Source: Betaproteobacteria bacterium (lineage in GTDB: Bacteria; Pseudomonadota; Gammaproteobacteria; Burkholderiales; Burkholderiaceae). From it: a stretch of DNA of 64,000 nt. The translations under genes were made by a program, and so were the position numbers. The DNA is taken from positions 26,807 to 90,806 of the forward strand of contig WRHV01000005.1 of assembly GCA_009783065.1 (NCBI GenBank), in the 5' to 3' direction. The notes under the pieces were generated by a model. That model made no database searches. It was not told the origin of the DNA and was given only the letters and a program-made list of their open reading frames with translations. This document shows, in pieces, positions 9,567 to 18,224 of the stretch (position 1 is the stretch's first letter; each line of letters begins with the position of its first letter).

Positions 9567-11216
9567 ATGAATTTCATTGAAAACGAAACTGCTCAAAAGC
9601 TTCGGGGAGGTTACTACACGCCACTGGATCTAGCTGTTTTTCTTGCCCAGTGGATCAAGGACATTCGTCCTGCGCGTATTTTGGAGCCTAGTTGTGGGGA
9701 TGGAGTGTTTTTTGAGGCTCTTGCCAATGTTAAGGGACTCCAAGAAGCGAATGTCCTTGGATTCGAACTTGAGCCGGATGAAGCTGCAAAGGCACAGGCA
9801 CGTGCTAAAGCTGTTGGTATAGAAGCGGTAATCCATAACGAGGATTTCCTTCAATGGACAATCAATCACCGGAATGATGTCAGCGCTAGGTTTGATGCTA
9901 TTGTTGGTAATCCTCCCTTTATTCGATATCAATATCTTCCAGCGCCATTCCAAGTTTGTGCTGAGCAAATCTTCAGGGAGCTGAGTCTTCCATTTACAAA
10001 GCATACAAACGCTTGGGTATCGTTTATTCTCGCATCCATGACACTTCTGCGCCCTGGTGGACGCTTGGCAATGGTGGTTCCTGCCGAGATTATCCACGTC
10101 ACGCATGCACAATCATTACGTTCCTATCTCGGACGTGAATGTCGTCGTCTAGTCATTATTGACCCCGAAGAGCTTTGGTTTAGCGACACGCTGCAGGGCG
10201 CGGTGATTTTGCTTGCAGAAAAAAAACATGGCAAAACGGATAGAGCTGAAGGTCTTGGTATATATCCGGTAAAGGGTCGTGAATTTCTTTATCTTAATCC
10301 GGCTGATGTTTTCCTGGCACCACAATCAATTAACGGCAAAACTGTACAAGGTAAATGGACTCGTGCTTTGCTCGATCAGGAGACGCTGGCACTTTTCGAT
10401 GAACTTGCGCAACATGAGGCTGTACATCAGTTCAAGGATATTGCCGAGGTCTATGTTGGTATTGTCACTGGCGCGAACAAGTTTTTTCTTGTTCCTGATG
10501 AGGTTGTAGAGAACTATAAACTCGACAAGTGGGCGCACCCAATGTTTGGACGTAGCGAACATTGCCCTGGAATTATCTATGATGACCAGCAACATGCCGC
10601 AAATGCAGCGAAGGGGAATCCTACGAATTTTCTTTGGTTTTTAGAAAATAAGGGCAAGGTGGATACTGCTGCTGAAACCTATATTCGGCAGGGAGAAGAA
10701 CAGGACCTCCACACTCGCTATAAATGTAGAATTCGAACTCCATGGTATACCGTGCCCTCTGTCTATGCGACGGAAATTGGCATGCTCAAGCGAGCTCATG
10801 ATACGCCACGCCTTATTCTCAATCGAATTGGCGCCTACACGACCGATACGGCTTATCGTATCCGTACGCGAGGTGTTACCCCCGAAAAACTCGTTGGTTG
10901 CTTCATCAATCCGCTGACAGCCCTTAGCGCCGAACTGGAAGGCCGCCACTATGGTGGAGGAGTACTGGAATTGATACCTTCCGAAATCGAGCGATTAATG
11001 ATTCCTCTGCCCGAAGAGGCAAACGTCGATCTTGTTGGCCTGGACAACGCAATTCGTAACTTGCCAACTTATGAGGTGCTTGCATATCAAGGCAAAACGG
11101 TTTTGGGTGCTATGGGTATATCCCATGCAAAACAAGAACGTGTATTAGACGGTTGGCGTAAGTTGAAAGGTCGGCGACACCGCACATCCGAAGAATCTTC
11201 AACCGATGCCTCCTAG
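9567..11216 (+). CDS. N6-adenine DNA methyltransferase (type II-like modification enzyme)
   Basis: Predicted to methylate adenine in the target site of the linked nuclease. The 549-residue protein has the SAM-binding motif I EPSCGDG (40-46) and the catalytic motif IV NPPF (115-118). The order motif I then NPPF is that of gamma-class/Eco57I-type methylases. The region beyond about 270 probably carries target recognition. It starts 12 bp after the helix-turn-helix gene. Its TAG stop overlaps the stop of the convergent nuclease gene within a single CTAG (11213-11216). Base composition and codon use are more AT-rich than neighbouring housekeeping genes, consistent with horizontal gain. Confidence 0.88.
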   Translation: MNFIENETAQKLRGGYYTPLDLAVFLAQWIKDIRPARILEPSCGDGVFFEALANVKGLQEANVLGFELEPDEAAKAQARAKAVGIEAVIHNEDFLQWTINHRNDVSARFDAIVGNPPFIRYQYLPAPFQVCAEQIFRELSLPFTKHTNAWVSFILASMTLLRPGGRLAMVVPAEIIHVTHAQSLRSYLGRECRRLVIIDPEELWFSDTLQGAVILLAEKKHGKTDRAEGLGIYPVKGREFLYLNPADVFLAPQSINGKTVQGKWTRALLDQETLALFDELAQHEAVHQFKDIAEVYVGIVTGANKFFLVPDEVVENYKLDKWAHPMFGRSEHCPGIIYDDQQHAANAAKGNPTNFLWFLENKGKVDTAAETYIRQGEEQDLHTRYKCRIRTPWYTVPSVYATEIGMLKRAHDTPRLILNRIGAYTTDTAYRIRTRGVTPEKLVGCFINPLTALSAELEGRHYGGGVLELIPSEIERLMIPLPEEANVDLVGLDNAIRNLPTYEVLAYQGKTVLGAMGISHAKQERVLDGWRKLKGRRHRTSEESSTDAS

Positions 11217-12406
11217 TCTATTTCCAGGATAAACCGCATCGGGTCGACTTTATCACGGTAGAGCGCTAATGTTCTGCCAATCAGGTCAGGACGGGCCACA
11301 TATTCTCGCATCGGCCCCCAGCTTAGGCGGGTCATTGCATTTCTCTGTTTATACGTCTCGGTGGTTGTACTGGTGGTATGGCGAATAGCCAAATCAAACT
11401 CGCCATAACTGATTCCCTTCAAAACAAGCTGGAATTTTGCAAAAGCTTCATCTACCGTTCCTGATCGAGTAGCCCACACGAGGTGCGGAAATACGTTGTC
11501 CCGAAAATAGTGCCGATGATCGACACTCTCGGGAAGTAGGCCTTTGTCTAGGTTAACCGAGCCGGTCGCGTGTGTACCCGCAGTATCAGGAATTGTCAGG
11601 TCACGCCGTGTAAGTGGTTTGCTTTCCCAAACAAGTTCAAATTCCACCCCCACGATTGGATGTGCCGGTTTAGGAACGGTTTCATCCGCTGTGACCATTG
11701 TTGGCGCTTTAATTGGCTTCTTCGTAGGCATGGCTTTCGCTTTTGCAAGCGCGTGGCGAAGTGGAACCACTTTTAGCTTAATGCGGGGAACTGTGTCTCC
11801 TCCACCAGTCCCTCCTGCCGATGTTGTGGGTCTAGGTGGCAAAATTGCCATTTCATCGACTAAGCGGCCATTGACGAGCATGTCATCGAGATCAACCCTG
11901 GCTCCCACTTTCACAATATGATCTGGGTAATCTATCGGCAAGGCCGTAAATTGCGCCTCGATTTCATCGACTACTATCTTGTCGGACGGGTCAGTCAAAT
12001 CAAAATCAAGCAGCATTCCTGCCTCAATGTTGTTATTTAACCCGCCGAGGGTGAGATTCGCACTACTTATTACAAGGCGAGCGCTTGCTTTCCCGCATAC
12101 CAAGTACAACTTGGGATGAAAGATGATCGTCCGTGAGCCCGTATCAACAGTATAGAGCTTGCTACCAATGTTAAGCAGGCGAGTAAGCCCTTGGTGAGAT
12201 GTAATATTGTTTCGGACTCCGGCGAAAACAGTCACACACGCTGCATGAGCCTTTAGTTCATCCTCAATTTGCTGTACACCGCTTTCACTAACAAATGCAA
12301 TGCTTAATAGCACCCGTTCAATATCAGGAATGTCAAACAATTCACGTATTGCTTCGGCGTGCGTTTTTGGCGTCACACCTTGAAGAATAAAAGCTTTTTT
12401 GGACAT
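11213..12406 (-). CDS. PLD-family restriction endonuclease (NgoFVII/BfiI-like)
   Basis: Predicted restriction enzyme partner of the methyltransferase. The N-terminal part has one phospholipase D motif, H97-x-K99 followed by SSANLT (114-119), so a dimer is expected to build the active site as in BfiI. A proline- and lysine-rich linker (about 200-260) leads to a C-terminal domain with ELVWESKPLTRRDLTIP, resembling the B3-like DNA-binding domain of such enzymes. I chose ATG 12406 (MSKKAFILQG) because AGGGG and CAGGA lie just upstream; the frame is open to 12463 (MIMAIN...). It needs no metal if the PLD chemistry holds. Function is inferred from motifs and pairing with the methylase. Confidence 0.82.
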   Translation of the reverse strand: MSKKAFILQGVTPKTHAEAIRELFDIPDIERVLLSIAFVSESGVQQIEDELKAHAACVTVFAGVRNNITSHQGLTRLLNIGSKLYTVDTGSRTIIFHPKLYLVCGKASARLVISSANLTLGGLNNNIEAGMLLDFDLTDPSDKIVVDEIEAQFTALPIDYPDHIVKVGARVDLDDMLVNGRLVDEMAILPPRPTTSAGGTGGGDTVPRIKLKVVPLRHALAKAKAMPTKKPIKAPTMVTADETVPKPAHPIVGVEFELVWESKPLTRRDLTIPDTAGTHATGSVNLDKGLLPESVDHRHYFRDNVFPHLVWATRSGTVDEAFAKFQLVLKGISYGEFDLAIRHTTSTTTETYKQRNAMTRLSWGPMREYVARPDLIGRTLALYRDKVDPMRFILEID

Positions 12407-12490
12407 TCCTGCCAGCCCCTTGAATGGTAGTGGTTTTTGACCGCAATTTATAGCCATTATCATAGCAATGATTTTTAAGTGTTTGTGCCA

Positions 12491-12503
12491 TTGCTACATA
12501 ATT
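12491..12503 (-). repeat. Right border inverted repeat of the R-M island
   Basis: TTGCTACATAATT is the exact reverse complement of 8684-8696. It lies between the nuclease gene and the pmbA terminator hairpin. Together the two copies enclose all accessory genes of this island. Confidence 0.6.
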
Positions 12504-12520
12504 CCGGAAAAATACCGGAA
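12502..12520 (-). terminator. Hairpin after pmbA
   Basis: TTCCGG / CCGGAA inverted repeat with a 7-base AT loop, just beyond the pmbA stop on the minus strand. There is no strong T-run, so it is a weak terminator candidate. It partly overlaps the island border repeat. Confidence 0.4.
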
Positions 12521-12527
12521 AACACCC

Positions 12528-13880
12528 TTAATTTCCCGCAATCGTCATATTCTCGATAAGAATGGAACCGGATTCCTTGCCGCCCCGGCTCAGGACATCC
12601 GCGCCAACAGCGACAATCTGGGCAAACATCTCTTTCAGATTACCGGCAATAGTTATCTCCTGCACCGGATACTGGATCACACCGTTTTCGACCCAAAATC
12701 CGGATGCGCCGCGGGAATAATCTCCTGTAACATAATTCACGCCCTGCCCCATCAGGTCAGTCACAAGCAATCCCCTGTCCAGTTTTTTCAGCATAGCCGC
12801 AAAATGATCCTCTTTCCTGGTTAGTGACGATGTCAAAAAGAGATTGTGCGCGCCGCCGGCATTGCCGGTTGTTTTCATGCCCAAACGCCGCGCAGAGTAA
12901 GAAGACAAAAAGTAGCCCTCAACAACCCCATCCTTCACGACATCCCGGCGTGCCGTTCTCACGCCTTCATCATCAAAAGGGGCGGAACCGGTTGCGCCTA
13001 AAATAAAAGGGTCTTCCAACAGGCTGATATGTTCCGGAAACACTTTCTTGCCAAGCGAATCCACCAGAAAACTGGATTTGCGGTACAACGCGCCGCCGGA
13101 TACGGCATTGACAAAAGCGCCGACCAGTCCGGTAGCCAGCGGCGCCTCAAAAAGAACCGGACACCGCTGCGTTTCAATGCGGCGCGCATTTAACCGTGCC
13201 AGCGCGCGTTCGGCAGCATATCGCCCGACCGATTCAGGATCATCCAGCTTTTCAGGATTGCGTGAGGTGGTATACCAGTAATCCTGCTGCATCTGCTCGC
13301 CTTTTCCCGCGATGGGCGCGACTGAAACAGCATGCCTCGTATAAGGGTAGCCGCCCAGGAATCCCTGCGTATCGGCTGTGATGAAATGGGAATGCTGAAC
13401 GCTGACCGTCGCGCCTTCACTATTCGTAATGCGCTTGTCCACGGCAAAAGCCGCCGCCTCACAGCGCTCGGCAATTTTCACGGCCTCATCCGCCGTGATC
13501 CGCCAGGGATAATACAATTTCAGATCGCGCGGATGGCGTTCCAGCATCTCTTCGTCCGGCAATCCGGCGCTTTCGTCTTCGGCTGTAAAAGAAGCGATGT
13601 TATAAGCCGCTTCCACCGTTGAGCGCAATGAATTTCCAGAAAAATCAGACGATGTGGCATTACCGCGCCGACTGCCGATATAAACGGTTACGCCCACAGC
13701 CTTATCCTGATTTCTCTCGATTGTTTCAACGCTGCCTTTCCGCACGCTCACCGTCAGCCCATTGCCGTCGCTCACGCCGACAGCGGCTGATGTCGCGCCT
13801 TTTTCTCTGGCATAGCGCAATACATCGCTTGCTATCTGTTTCAACTGGTCCTGTGTATGGACGAAAACGGAATCATTCAT
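12528..13880 (-). CDS. pmbA: Metalloprotease PmbA/TldE
   Basis: Partner of TldD in a TldD/TldE protease that processes small peptides and helps degrade the CcdA-type antitoxins. The product is about 450 residues, the normal size. The N-terminal DGNGLTVSVRKGSVETIERNQDKAVGVTVY block and the C-terminal GDYSRGASGFWVENG block are family signatures. ATG 13880 (MNDSVFVHTQ) is preferred because AAAGAGA lies upstream; the frame also allows 13886 and 13898. It is divergent from darP, with 83 bp between. Confidence 0.93.
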   Translation of the reverse strand: MNDSVFVHTQDQLKQIASDVLRYAREKGATSAAVGVSDGNGLTVSVRKGSVETIERNQDKAVGVTVYIGSRRGNATSSDFSGNSLRSTVEAAYNIASFTAEDESAGLPDEEMLERHPRDLKLYYPWRITADEAVKIAERCEAAAFAVDKRITNSEGATVSVQHSHFITADTQGFLGGYPYTRHAVSVAPIAGKGEQMQQDYWYTTSRNPEKLDDPESVGRYAAERALARLNARRIETQRCPVLFEAPLATGLVGAFVNAVSGGALYRKSSFLVDSLGKKVFPEHISLLEDPFILGATGSAPFDDEGVRTARRDVVKDGVVEGYFLSSYSARRLGMKTTGNAGGAHNLFLTSSLTRKEDHFAAMLKKLDRGLLVTDLMGQGVNYVTGDYSRGASGFWVENGVIQYPVQEITIAGNLKEMFAQIVAVGADVLSRGGKESGSILIENMTIAGN

Positions 13881-13963
13881 GATCATTCTCTTTCTCATGA
13901 CAAGTCAAGGCTGTTATGATAACAGCCAATTCAAAATGATTTGTGCGCTTTCACAGAACGTCT

Positions 13964-14548
13964 ATGCCTAATTCAAACCGCGGTTCAACCGGCTTTCAAT
14001 CCGCCGAATTCGATCAGGAATACGATAAGCCATCCAAATCACAGCGTAAGCGCGACATGACGGCGCTGCAAAAGCTGGGGCAACTGCTTGGCGATGCCCC
14101 AGCTGACCGTGTTAAACGTATCCCGCTTCCCGAAAATCTCAAAACAGCGATTGAAGAATACCGGAAAATAAAAAGTCACGAGGGCCGGCGGCGACAACTC
14201 CAGTTCATCGGAAAAATCATGCGCAGTTTGGATGAAACCAATGTCGCCGCCATTAATAACGCCATCGAAAGCTGGCGCGGGCAATCCAAGGCGGAAACGG
14301 CTGCCATGCACCTGCTTGAACGGCAACGGGAAAAACTTTTAACGCAGGATTCAGCCTTAACCGAATTGCTGGCACAATATCCGCAAACTGATGTTCCACA
14401 TTTGCGTAACCTGATACGCAATGCGCGAAAAGAACAGGCCGAAGGCAAACCGCCCAAAGCCTACAGGGAGATTTTCCAGATTCTCAAAGCATTGCACGCC
14501 GGAATTTCCGGCCAGACAGAACCGATGGAGGAAAACGACGATGAATAA
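13964..14548 (+). CDS. darP: Ribosome biogenesis factor DarP/YjgA
   Basis: Small helical protein that associates with late 50S ribosome precursors. Family features are visible: a polar N-terminus (MPNSNRGSTGFQSAEFDQEY), KPSKSQRKRDMTALQKLG and HEGRRRQLQFIGKIMR. Length is 194 residues. ATG 13964 is chosen because betaproteobacterial relatives begin at this point; an upstream GTG at 13943 adds seven residues. Its last 8 bases overlap the start of mog, so the two are translationally coupled. Running opposite to pmbA is the usual yjgA-pmbA arrangement. Confidence 0.9.
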   Translation: MPNSNRGSTGFQSAEFDQEYDKPSKSQRKRDMTALQKLGQLLGDAPADRVKRIPLPENLKTAIEEYRKIKSHEGRRRQLQFIGKIMRSLDETNVAAINNAIESWRGQSKAETAAMHLLERQREKLLTQDSALTELLAQYPQTDVPHLRNLIRNARKEQAEGKPPKAYREIFQILKALHAGISGQTEPMEENDDE

Positions 14549-15140
14549 TTCCGACAGCATCATTATCGGACTGGTATCCATTTCAGACCGGGCTTACGAT
14601 GGCACTTACGTGGATAAGGGCATTCCAGCCTTAACCGAATGGCTTTCATCTGCCATCACCAGCCCGTACTGGTTTGAAACCCGCCAGATTCCCGACGAAA
14701 AAGAACAGATCGAAAAAACCCTGCTTGAGCTGGCCGAAGAAGAGCGGTGTTCGCTGATCTTCACCACAGGCGGCACCGGTCCGGGACGCCGCGATATCAC
14801 GCCGGAAGCGACTCTGGCTATCGGTACCAAAGAATTGCCTGGATTGGCAGAACAAATGCGCCGGATCAGTCTGCATTTCGTCCCAACTGCGGTATTATCA
14901 AGGCAGGTGGCAGTCATTCGTGAAGACCCGGATCATGCAACCCTGATTTTGAACCTGCCTGGGCGGCCTGAAGCCATACGGCAGATACTGGAAGGGGTGC
15001 GGGATCCCGATGGCACGCTGCGCATGCCAGGTATTTTTACCGCCATACCGGACTGTATTGATTTGATCGGCGGGCCGCGCATCGAAACCAATGACGCCAT
15101 ATCCAGGGCTTGGCGGCCCGATACCGCTAAAAACACCTGA
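14541..15140 (+). CDS. mog: Molybdopterin adenylyltransferase Mog
   Basis: Adenylates molybdopterin before molybdenum insertion in cofactor synthesis. The 199-residue protein has the MoaB/Mog signature TTGGTGPGRRDITPEA (residues 75-90) and a conserved C-terminal LPGRPEAIRQ segment. The ATG at 14541 (MNNSDSIIIG) lies inside the end of darP; a longer frame from 14421 is only the shifted overlap with darP. Its presence implies the cell makes molybdenum cofactor. Confidence 0.92.
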   Translation: MNNSDSIIIGLVSISDRAYDGTYVDKGIPALTEWLSSAITSPYWFETRQIPDEKEQIEKTLLELAEEERCSLIFTTGGTGPGRRDITPEATLAIGTKELPGLAEQMRRISLHFVPTAVLSRQVAVIREDPDHATLILNLPGRPEAIRQILEGVRDPDGTLRMPGIFTAIPDCIDLIGGPRIETNDAISRAWRPDTAKNT

Positions 15141-15145
15141 ACCGG

Positions 15146-15170
15146 CTCTTCGCTATTTTGCAGCGAAGAG
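15146..15170. other. Strong hairpin between mog and the esterase gene
   Basis: Perfect 9-bp stem CTCTTCGCT / AGCGAAGAG with a 7-base loop, 6 bp after the mog stop. No T-run follows on the plus strand, so it looks more like an RNA-stabilising or processing hairpin than a terminator. Confidence 0.45.
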
Positions 15171-15202
15171 GATTTGAAAAACCGATAACCAAAGAGAAAA
15201 AA

Positions 15203-15877
15203 ATGAGTACACTTAGACTGGATTACGATCAGGTTGATACCGGCAGTGATCCCAAAATTTCCATTATCTGGATGCACGGCTTGGGAGACCACGGCTCCAG
15301 TTTTGTTCCATTGGTTCAGCATTTTGATCTTTCCGGCTGTCCGCCAATCCGTTTTATTTTCCCCCATGCGCCGGAACGGCCCATCACCGTGAACACGGGC
15401 TATGAAATGCGCGCCTGGTTTGACATCTATGGCGGATTTGACGTCTCTGATGCGGAAGATACCGAAGGCGTCAAGGAATCCCAGCAACTAATCACACAAC
15501 TCATCCATCAGGAAAAAGAGCGTGGCGTTCCTACCGATAAAATTATCCTTGCCGGCTTCTCGCAGGGATGCGCTATGGCGCTTTACACGGCACTGTGCAG
15601 CCCGGAAAAAATGGGAGGCGTTATCGGCCTTTCCGGATACATCCCGCTAATCAACCAGTTTCCGGATGACCGCAATCCGGCAAACCAGGATACCCCGATT
15701 TTCCTGGGGCACGGCACCTATGACGAAGTGGTGCCTTTTAGCCGCGCCGAAGACGCCAGAATGCTGCTTGATAAGCTCCATTACAATGTGGAATGGCATG
15801 CGTATCCGATTACCCATACCTTATCGCTTGAAGAATTGAATGACATCAGCGCCTGGCTCCGCCAGCTTCTGGCCTGA
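15203..15877 (+). CDS. Carboxylesterase/lysophospholipase of the alpha/beta-hydrolase fold
   Basis: Predicted serine esterase of the phospholipase/carboxylesterase family, acting on short acyl esters or lysophospholipids in the cytoplasm. The 224-residue protein shows the oxyanion segment WMHGLGDHG (about 26-34), the nucleophile elbow GFSQGCAMAL (Ser about 119), an Asp in the GTYDEVVPF segment and His in the YPITHTL segment. ATG 15203 follows AAAGAGAAAAAA. A strong terminator follows. Confidence 0.9.
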   Translation: MSTLRLDYDQVDTGSDPKISIIWMHGLGDHGSSFVPLVQHFDLSGCPPIRFIFPHAPERPITVNTGYEMRAWFDIYGGFDVSDAEDTEGVKESQQLITQLIHQEKERGVPTDKIILAGFSQGCAMALYTALCSPEKMGGVIGLSGYIPLINQFPDDRNPANQDTPIFLGHGTYDEVVPFSRAEDARMLLDKLHYNVEWHAYPITHTLSLEELNDISAWLRQLLA

Positions 15878-15897
15878 AAAATATCCTCTCTAGCAAG

Positions 15898-15932
15898 AAA
15901 ACCGCTGCCCTTGAAGAAAAGGCAGCGGTTTT
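15898..15932. terminator. Bidirectional rho-independent terminator
   Basis: Perfect 12-bp stem AAAACCGCTGCC / GGCAGCGGTTTT, with A and T tails on both sides, placed between the convergent esterase and yaeQ genes. It can end transcription from both directions. Confidence 0.85.
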
Positions 15933-15937
15933 CACTT

Positions 15938-16489
15938 TCAGGAATCGCCATCCCGTACCCGGCAAGCAAGCAGATCCATATGAACGGTTTCATCGTTCGC
16001 CGTCAGGTACAACTGCCCTTCCTGGATCGAACACACTATCCGCATGGAACGCGCCGCCATCTCCGAAAGCGCCTGCGTCACGGAAACCGGAAAAATCGTG
16101 ACCGTGAGGTTCCTGAGTTTTGCCAGCGCCTTTTCGGTCTTTTGCCACCACTGGAGGGCTTGACGCCCGTAAGCATACACAACCACATGATCAGCACGGC
16201 CCGCAGCCTGTGCGAGACGCCGCGCATCTGGCAGGCCGGCTTCTATCCAGAGCCGGGTCTGTCCGGTCATGTCCTTTAGCCACAAATCCGGCTCCCCCGT
16301 TTCAGAAAGCCCCTTCGTTAATTTCAGTTGCGCGTCAGCATGAAGCAAAAACGCAACCAGCCTCACCATCATGCGCTCGCTGGTCTCGGAAGGATGCCGC
16401 GCCAGCGTCAGCGCATAATGCTGGTAATGGTGACGATCAATATCTGAAAGATCGATAGCCGCCTTAAAAATGGTTGCTGCCAACGCCAT
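15938..16489 (-). CDS. yaeQ: YaeQ family protein
   Basis: A 183-residue YaeQ protein. YaeQ has a PD-(D/E)XK nuclease-like fold of unknown biochemical role. Conserved features include MALAATIFKAAIDLSDIDRHHYQ at the N-terminus and GEPDLWLKD, which carries the acidic pair of the fold. It is the last gene of the minus-strand block, 37 bp after the ABC ATPase gene, and probably shares its transcript. Confidence 0.92.
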   Translation of the reverse strand: MALAATIFKAAIDLSDIDRHHYQHYALTLARHPSETSERMMVRLVAFLLHADAQLKLTKGLSETGEPDLWLKDMTGQTRLWIEAGLPDARRLAQAAGRADHVVVYAYGRQALQWWQKTEKALAKLRNLTVTIFPVSVTQALSEMAARSMRIVCSIQEGQLYLTANDETVHMDLLACRVRDGDS

Positions 16490-16526
16490 CTCTTTTATAA
16501 CCTTTCAGAACAATAACACCCTGCCA

Positions 16527-18224
16527 TCAAAAATGGCGGCCTTTGGGAATCGCTTCCAGCAGCGTTCGGGTATAGGGATGCTTCGGATAAAGATAAATCT
16601 CGTCAGAATCCGCCATCTCGACAACTTCACCGTGTTGCATCACCATCACCTGGTCCGCCATATATTTGACGACAGAAAGATCGTGTGAAATAAAAAGATA
16701 GCTGATGCCGAACTCATCCTGCAAATCCTGGAGCAAATTGAGAATCTGTGCCTGCACGGACACATCCAGCGCCGAAACGGACTCGTCGCACACCAATACT
16801 TCCGGCTGCAATGTCAGACAGCGTGCAATAGCGATTCGCTGGCGCTGTCCACCTGAAAATTCATGCGGATACCGGTAAAAAGCTGTTTCGGGCAACCCCA
16901 CTCGCTTAAGCCACTGCAACGCCCCCGCCATCCGTTCCCGATCATCCGAACCGATCCCGTGGATTCGCATTGGCTCCATCAAAATCTGCCCAACCGTAAA
17001 ACGCGGATTCAACGAGGCAAACGGATTCTGGAAAACAATCTGGATACGCCGCTTGTAGGCAAAAAACGCCGCTTCAGACAGGGCAAACAAATCCTTTCCG
17101 TCAAAAAAAGCCTGCCCTCCTGTCGGTTCATGCAAACGCAGCAAAGTAAGACCCATTGTCGTCTTGCCTGATCCGGATTCGCCAACCACACCCAGCGTCT
17201 TGCCCTTCGGCAAGGCAAAAGACACCTCTTTTACCGCCGGAAACGCTTTCCGGCCAAAGAATCCCTCGCGGCTGAAAAAATGCTTGCTCAAATGCCTAAC
17301 CTCCAGCAGGATCTGGTCATTTTCAGCATAACCGCGCACTCTCTGGCGGCTCATCTCTTCGCGATCATTTTCCGGATGCAGAATATCTTCAATCACAGGC
17401 AAATGCCAGGGCCGCGCGTCTAAAGTGGGCCGGCACGCCAAAAGCGCCGTCGTATACGGATGAGCCGGGTGCAGAAAAACCTGTTCGGTACTCCCCGTTT
17501 CCTGGATTTCTCCATGCCGCATCACGATCACCTGATCCGCTATCTCCGATACCAGTTGCAAATCATGCGTAATAAAAAGCACAGACATATGATGCCTTTG
17601 CTGTAGTGTCCGGATCAAGTCGATAATCTGCTTCTGGATAGTCACATCCAGCGCCGTAGTCGGCTCATCGGCAATCAGCAATTTGGGATCACAGGCGATT
17701 GCCATGGCAATCATCACGCGCTGCTGCTGCCCGCCGGAAAGCTGATGGGGGTAAGCGTCTATCCGCATCCGGGGATCGGCAATCCCGACTTCATCTAAAA
17801 GCTCAATCGCCCGTTTTCGGGCCTGCTTCGCATCCAGGCCTCTATGAACACGGAGCATCTCGGCAATCTGAAATCCGACCGTGAAAACCGGGTTCAGTGA
17901 AGACATCGGTTCCTGAAAAATCATGGAAATACCGGTTCCGCACAGCCTGCGGCGCTCCCGGATGGACATACCCAACAAATCCATGTCATCGAAAATAATA
18001 CGGGCATCCTCATTAATCAGCGCCGTCTCCGGCGGCAAAAGCCCCATGACGGCCAAACCGCTGACCGACTTGCCGCTTCCGGACTCTCCGACTAACGCAA
18101 CCGTTTGATTGCGGGGAATATCAAATGAAATACGTTTCACCGCCTCAAACGTCGTCTGCCGGTCAACACGGAACCGAACCTGAAGGTTTTTCACCTGTAA
18201 AAGAGGCGTGCTGTTTGCTTCCAT
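16527..18224 (-). CDS. Double-domain peptide ABC transporter ATPase (YejF-like)
   Basis: Energises import of oligopeptides at the inner membrane. The 565-residue protein contains two ABC domains in tandem. The first has Walker A GESGSGKS (46-53) and signature LSGGQQQR; the second has GESGSGKT (about 350) and FSGGQRQR. Each ends with the HPYT oligopeptide-transporter C-terminal motif. The fused layout matches YejF/GsiA. Its ATG overlaps the stop of the upstream permease by 1 bp (TAATG), so it is translationally coupled. Confidence 0.93.
   Translation of the reverse strand: MEANSTPLLQVKNLQVRFRVDRQTTFEAVKRISFDIPRNQTVALVGESGSGKSVSGLAVMGLLPPETALINEDARIIFDDMDLLGMSIRERRRLCGTGISMIFQEPMSSLNPVFTVGFQIAEMLRVHRGLDAKQARKRAIELLDEVGIADPRMRIDAYPHQLSGGQQQRVMIAMAIACDPKLLIADEPTTALDVTIQKQIIDLIRTLQQRHHMSVLFITHDLQLVSEIADQVIVMRHGEIQETGSTEQVFLHPAHPYTTALLACRPTLDARPWHLPVIEDILHPENDREEMSRQRVRGYAENDQILLEVRHLSKHFFSREGFFGRKAFPAVKEVSFALPKGKTLGVVGESGSGKTTMGLTLLRLHEPTGGQAFFDGKDLFALSEAAFFAYKRRIQIVFQNPFASLNPRFTVGQILMEPMRIHGIGSDDRERMAGALQWLKRVGLPETAFYRYPHEFSGGQRQRIAIARCLTLQPEVLVCDESVSALDVSVQAQILNLLQDLQDEFGISYLFISHDLSVVKYMADQVMVMQHGEVVEMADSDEIYLYPKHPYTRTLLEAIPKGRHF

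Noticed and set aside
9630..10112. 160-codon frame opposite the DNA methyltransferase
   Set aside because: Antisense to the SAM and NPPF motifs and without any domain signal.
14421..14540. N-terminal extension of mog
   Set aside because: This is the out-of-frame overlap with darP; homologues start at MNNSD (14541).
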